Source: Diplonema papillatum (lineage: Eukaryota; Euglenozoa; Diplonemea; Diplonemida; Diplonemidae). Taken from it: 64,000 nt of DNA. Below, piece by piece: positions 60,278 through 64,000 of the stretch (position 1 is its first letter; each line of letters begins with the position of its first letter). Both the position numbers and the translations under genes were made by a program. The notes beneath the pieces were generated by a model, which saw nothing but the letters and a program-made list of their open reading frames with translations, searched no databases and was not told the DNA's origin. The stretch spans positions 1-64,000 of the forward strand of contig JAPJBO010000756.1 in assembly GCA_030068145.1 (NCBI GenBank). The letters run 5' to 3'.

Positions 60278-60730
60278 AGTGGGATGAACACGCAGTCGTT
60301 TCCCCTCTGAGGTTTTATGGTCGCAAACGCATCCCCGTGTGCAGCGGGCGAGAGTGGGATGAACACGCAGTCTTTTTCCCTCTGAGGTTTTATTGTCGCA
60401 AACGAATCTCCGTGTGCAGCGGGCGTGAGAGGGATAAACACGCAGTCTTTTTCCCTCTGAGGTTTTATGGTCGCAAACGCATCCCCGTGTGCAGCGGGCG
60501 TGAGTGGGATAAACACGCAGTCTTTTTCCCTCTGAGGTTTTATTGTCGCAAACGCATCCCCGTGTGCAGCGGGCGTGAGTGGGATAAACACGCAGTCTTT
60601 TTCCCTTCTGAGGTTTTATGGTCGCAAACGCATCCCCGTGTGCAGCGGGCGAGAGTGGGATGAACACGCAGTCTTTTTCCCTCTGAGGTTTTATTGTCGC
60701 AAACGAATCTCCGTGTGCAGCGGGCGGTGC
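60278..60730 (+). repeat. Six tandem units of about 74 bp in HIS intron 3
   Basis: GAGTGGGATGAACACGCAGT, CTTTTTCCCTCTGAGGTTTT, A(T)GGTCGCAAACGCATCCCC, GTGTGCAGCGGGCG. Units alternate between TATGGTCGC and TATTGTCGC and between GGATGAACAC and GGATAAACAC. Confidence 0.95.
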
Positions 60731-61942
60731 CCACGGCACACGGCACCAAGCATTCATGCGGAGCATCGAGCTCGTGTAACATCACACCTAGTGTTCCTTC
60801 CGCGTGGAGGCACGCGGAAGAGGGCCTCCGCAGGGGTGCCTACCCCCGCGAGTAATAAGGTGCCTCTTCCAAGGCAGGTTTTATCTAGCAAGGTGGCCGG
60901 TGCTCTCCTCACGGGCCCCGACGCACGCCGCGTCCTCCTCCAGTCGTTTCTCTCCACACACACTCTCTCTCTCTCTCCGCATGTGATACGAAGAAGCTAG
61001 GTTCGTCACGGCAGCCATCCCAGAGAAGGGAAATCAAATCGAAGCAAGCATCTGCTGTGTGCTCGTCGGGGCCGTGTGTGCGTAAACCGGTGTGGGGGCC
61101 TGGTCAACCTCATCACTATAGGGCGCAACGGTTTCGCGACCGTATTGGACAGTCAGGATTGCCGGGGGTGGGTTCGTTCATGAGGAAGTCTGCGGTGTCC
61201 GACTAGCTAGCTGTCGTATAGAGTGCGACCAGTTGGCTGTTCCCGACTAATTAGCTGATGCAGGGCTGCCAGACTAGTTAGCTGTTGTGTAGGGTGCGAC
61301 TACTTTAATGGTTGTATTCTACGGTGTCCGACTAGCTAGCTACTGTCATTCATTACGGGCGTGGTCGTGGTGTCGGTCGCAAAAGCCGCTTTGCTAGCCA
61401 AAGAGAGAGATAGAGAGAAAAAGAGCGCCAGAGAGAAAAGAAAAGATAACAACCCAACACAGGACGAGAAGGAAGGAGCAGCACCACCAGAACCGAGAAA
61501 GAACAAAAAAAGAAGAATACTACGCACCAAACCCACCACCCTCCCCAACCCGGGCTTCCTTTTTACCCGTGAATAGGTGCTACGGGAGTATCTGGCAACC
61601 GCTGCTCAACAGTGCTCACGTGGTTCATGTACTTAAAAGAACTCAACGCTTAACAGTGCTCACGTGGGCGGTGTCTTCGGGCAGCACCTCGTGATGTTCG
61701 CATCACAAAACAAAGAAGACAGTGAAATGGTCGCTACCTGGTCGGGTTTCGCTCGCGACCGTTTCCAGAACAATCCTTCACTAAATCCGCGGTTAAAGAA
61801 CCTGGCCTCAGTGGTGCAAGCACCACGCGCTCTTCAAACCCAAGAAACATTGTCCCCCCTTTAACCCATTCCAAGCACGTTCTTGCAATCCCCCCCCCCC
61901 TTTGAGTGAACTTGCACTCTAAAAATCAACAACACGAAGCAG
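60731..61942. other. Remainder of HIS intron 3
   Basis: Contains loose repeats of CGACTAGCTAGCTGT at 61,195-61,345, a purine-rich stretch at 61,400-61,520 and, near 61,866-61,930, the tail of family B plus the GAACTTGCACTCTAAAAATC block. No gene. Confidence 0.5.
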
Positions 61943-62223
61943 GCCTCGATCTCGCCTTCGCGCTGAAGTTGGCCTCGGCGTGCAAAGCGTCGAATGCGCA
62001 GCTGACGCTAGCCGGGCAGGTCCAGACCGCGGCGGAGGTCGCTGCGGTCGACGAGATGGGGCTCGAGTGCCTCGTTTCCTCGACGGTGCTCGGGGGCAAG
62101 CTGCCGCTCTCCGCCGCGATCACTGCCGTCATCAAAACAGACCGCACAGACGGCTTGTACGCAACTGTAGTCGTCGACCATGCCAACGGCCGTCCGCTGG
62201 GCATGTGCTACTCGAACGCCGAG
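61943..62223 (+). CDS. Histidine-biosynthesis fusion, exon 4: HisA end and start of HisI
   Basis: Acceptor CACGAAGCAG|GCCTCG; the phase fits exon 3 and gives a Gly codon across the junction. LTLAGQVQTAAEVAAVDEMG and CLVSSTVLGGKLPLSAAI correspond to the last strands of HisA. TDRTDGLYATVVVDHANGRP then LGMCYSNAE is the opening of phosphoribosyl-AMP cyclohydrolase (HisI), very close in plan to yeast HIS4 (TDRPDGLYTTLVVDQ ... LGLVYS). Ends GAG|GTATAT, phase 0. The zinc-binding part of HisI must lie beyond the window. Confidence 0.75.
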
Positions 62224-63017
62224 GTATATAGCGGGAGGCTGCTCTTTCCACACAGTAGTTTTCAGGTTAGTTGTGTGAGTTTGATCAAAGTAACGCCAAG
62301 GCAGCCCTTACAAAGACCAGCCACAGTCAACACCGCGTGGGTGCGGGCTTTTTGTATCCATCATCATGTTTCAAACCCCCGACTGCCCGTAACCTGGAAG
62401 CACCCAGAGGGCTGTCGGTGTTACAAAGGTGCAGTTGCCCGCATCCATCCGGCAATCAGCTCGCATCGGGGAGGTGACACTACCCACCTGGACAAGGTGT
62501 TCTGCTGCCCAATTTATTATCTTCCCATATTGACGAAGATCATCCGGAGACTTAAACCCTGGTTTCAAGCGAACTTGCACTCTAAAATCCAACTTCTTAT
62601 AAGCACCGGGATCTTCGACGAACACGCAACCCGGTGAACTTAATCAAGAGTCGAAGATTAGCGTCGAAACTTCCTGGCTTTTCACGCCGTATCAGAACGA
62701 CCACACCCAATCCCAAACACCCCCTAAACGCGTCAGGGGACTTCTCAAGGTTTCGCAACCGAACGTCCCCCGAAACGAGCGGCACCCTCTCACTTTTCTC
62801 AACCCCCTCCATACCCAAGCCTCTACGGTCAACCGGAGACTTTAAAATACCGACCGTCTTATCCACAAATAACGCTATAAAAGGTGCACCGTGTGCTGGA
62901 TTCGGGTCCACTGTAGGGCTACCGGCCAGGTAGTACTGTGCAAATTCCAACCGAAGCTCTGCACACCGCAGTTGACCTGTTGCGTTCTTGCAGGAGCGAG
63001 CTTCTCCCCGTGTCAGA
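62224..63017. other. HIS intron 4, part before the hairpin array
   Basis: No conserved coding continuation of HisI was found in any frame. It includes TTTCAAGCGAACTTGCACTC near 62,565. The intron continues into the hairpin RNA array and past the window end. Confidence 0.5.
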
Positions 63018-63081
63018 AGCTTCCTTATGTACTTCGCAGCACTGCTTGTGAGTTGTTGAAGAATGGCGGAAGCTGAGATAT
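63018..63081 (+). ncRNA. Single-hairpin H/ACA-like (AGA box) RNA, copy 1
   Basis: Lower stem AGCTTCC/GGAAGCT, pocket strands TTATGTA and AATGGC, upper stem CTTC-g-CAGC / GTTG-tt-GAAG (one G-U), then G-AGA. The upper-stem base to AGA distance is 14 bases, as in H/ACA RNAs. Confidence 0.7.
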
Positions 63082-63163
63082 AGGCATTCAGAACTAGGAC
63101 ATAGCGTTTCGACACCCACCGAATGCGTAACACTTGTGCATGTAGAAGCCACCTTCTGTCAGA

Positions 63164-63227
63164 AGCTTCCTTATGCACTTCGCAGCACTGCTTGCGAACT
63201 GTTGAAGAATGGCGGAAGCTGTGATAT
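63164..63227 (+). ncRNA. H/ACA-like hairpin RNA, copy 2 (box TGA)
   Basis: Lower stem intact; one mismatch in the upper stem (CAGC against ACTG); TGA stands in place of AGA, so possibly inactive. Confidence 0.6.
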
Positions 63228-63314
63228 TGGCAACGCCAAGCGGCCTTCAAGGTCGTTTCGACATCCTACAAAATACGCAACTATTCGCGGTGCAAAAAGC
63301 TACCCTTAGTCAGA

Positions 63315-63378
63315 AGCTTCCTTATGTACTTCGCAGTACTGCTTGTGAACTGTTGAAGAATGGCGGAAGCTGAGATAT
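63315..63378 (+). ncRNA. H/ACA-like hairpin RNA, copy 3
   Basis: Upper stem CAGT/ACTG replaces CAGC/GCTG of copy 6, a compensatory C-G to T-A change. AGA box present. Confidence 0.7.
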
Positions 63379-63476
63379 TAACGGAGAACCACTGTTGTGG
63401 AGGTGTTTTTGGAGCCTTCACATGGCGTTTCGACATACCACGTAACCCTTGTGCACAGAAGCTATCATGTGCCAGA

Positions 63477-63543
63477 AGCCTCCTCCTTATGTACTTCGCA
63501 GCACTGTTTGTGAGTTGTTGAAGAATGGCGGAGGCTGAGATAC
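63477..63543 (+). ncRNA. H/ACA-like hairpin RNA, copy 4
   Basis: Lower stem AGCCTCC/GGAGGCT replaces AGCTTCC/GGAAGCT, a compensatory T-A to C-G change. Three extra bases (TCC) follow the 5' strand of the lower stem. AGA box present. Confidence 0.7.
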
Positions 63544-63608
63544 TAGCGGCTTCAACCACTCTTTTGGAGGTCGTTTTTGGAGCCGCCAGCGCTCAGACCT
63601 GTGTCAGA

Positions 63609-63673
63609 AGCTTCCTTATGTACTTCGCATCACTGCTTTGTGAGCTGTCGAAGAATGGCGGAAGCTGCGACAT
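63609..63673 (+). ncRNA. H/ACA-like hairpin RNA, copy 5 (box CGA)
   Basis: Lower stem intact; upper stem CATC/GCTG has one mismatch; box reads CGA. Confidence 0.55.
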
Positions 63674-63787
63674 TGACAGAGTCAATCACCCTGTTGTGTG
63701 GAGAGGGTTTTGAAGCCTCCAGAGCCAAGACATTTCGTTTCGACATCCCACTGAGTGGGTAATCTTCGTGCAGAATCTTGTGTCAGA

Positions 63788-63851
63788 AGCTTCCTTATGT
63801 ACTTCGCAGCACTGTTTGTGAGCTGTTGAAGAATGGCGGAAGCTGAGATAT
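63788..63851 (+). ncRNA. H/ACA-like hairpin RNA, copy 6
   Basis: Best-formed copy: AGCTTCC/GGAAGCT, CTTC-g-CAGC / GCTG-tt-GAAG, loop ACTGTTTGTGA, AGA box. Confidence 0.72.
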
Positions 63852-63961
63852 TGGCAAAGTCAATCACCGTTGTGGAGAGGGTTGTGAAGCCTCCAGAGCT
63901 AAGACATTTCGTTTCGACATCCCACTGAGTGGGTAACCTTCGTGCAGAATCTTGTGTCAGA

Positions 63962-64000
63962 AGCTTCCTTTATGTACTTCGCGGCACTGTTTGTGAGCTG
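63962..64000 (+). ncRNA. H/ACA-like hairpin RNA, copy 7, cut by window end
   Basis: AGCTTCC, pocket strand TTTATGTA, CTTC-g-CGGC, loop and the start of the 3' strand GCTG are present; the rest is outside the window. Confidence 0.6.

Larger units (their letters stand above)
63018..64000 (+). repeat. Tandem array of AGA-box hairpin RNAs (seven copies, last cut)
   Basis: Seven copies of a 64-67-base hairpin spaced 134-179 bp apart, with variable spacers (GAGGTCGTTTTTGGAGCC..., TTTCGTTTCGACATCCCACT). The hairpin core is much better conserved than the spacers, and two copies show paired changes in stems. It probably lies within intron 4 of the HIS gene. Confidence 0.85.

Noticed and set aside
60278-60730. 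C/D snoRNA in the 74-bp repeats (GGGATGA ... CTCTGAGG)
   Set aside because: The boxes are only about 20 bases apart, box C has a mismatch, the ATGA becomes ATAA in several units, and no terminal stem is seen.
62919-63867. Short minus-strand frames repeating SASAILQQLTNSAAKYIRK
   Set aside because: The repeated peptide is the reverse reading of the conserved hairpin RNA; frames are short and broken between units, while stem pairing is preserved.

Overview
The window reads as nuclear DNA of a unicellular eukaryote. GC-rich host genes carry GT-AG introns and are separated by repeat-rich spacers. Two small-RNA arrays point to Euglenozoa (inference): a tandem C/D-box snoRNA array, and an array of single hairpins carrying an AGA box instead of ACA, which is the H/ACA form known from euglenozoans. 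Pyrimidine tracts followed by AG just upstream of two start codons would fit trans-splicing. I found no spliced-leader gene, so the placement (diplonemid- or euglenid-like) stays tentative.

Layout. 1-10,064: two minus-strand copies of one non-LTR retrotransposon (LINE) carrying an OTU-like protease domain, an AP-like endonuclease and a reverse transcriptase, both bounded by TCGATTACAC repeats. 10.2-19.6 kb: four host genes, namely a sirtuin, a double-hotdog thioesterase, the GPI-anchor subunit PIG-P and a small mitochondrial-type basic protein. The sirtuin and the mitochondrial-type gene are each followed by degenerate tandem copies of their own 3' ends. 20.2-27.0 kb: 17 copies of a U18-like C/D snoRNA, interrupted at 23,103-26,669 by a 3.6-kb transposon with terminal inverted repeats and a 4-bp target duplication. 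That transposon holds a possible Fanzor/TnpB-like remnant and a nested smaller element. 27.4-32.4 kb: a two-exon AlkB-like dioxygenase and an RRM/UVR/zinc-motif protein. 35.1-45.3 kb: two nearly identical 4.7-kb DNA transposons on either side of an exon of a membrane-protein gene, whose other exons follow to 46.5 kb. 50.0-51.2 kb: a 50-bp minisatellite. 53.8 kb to the end: a large histidine-biosynthesis gene whose exons encode, in order, HisH-like, HisF-like, HisA-like and HisI-like parts, with tandem copies of exon 1 and exon 3. Its last visible intron holds seven copies of the AGA-box hairpin.

The host genes do not form one pathway: PIG-P acts in GPI-anchor synthesis, the HIS fusion in histidine synthesis, and the two RNA arrays probably guide rRNA modification. 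Across the window, host genes tend to be flanked by partial copies of themselves, and several short dispersed repeat families recur in 5' flanks, 3' flanks and introns.
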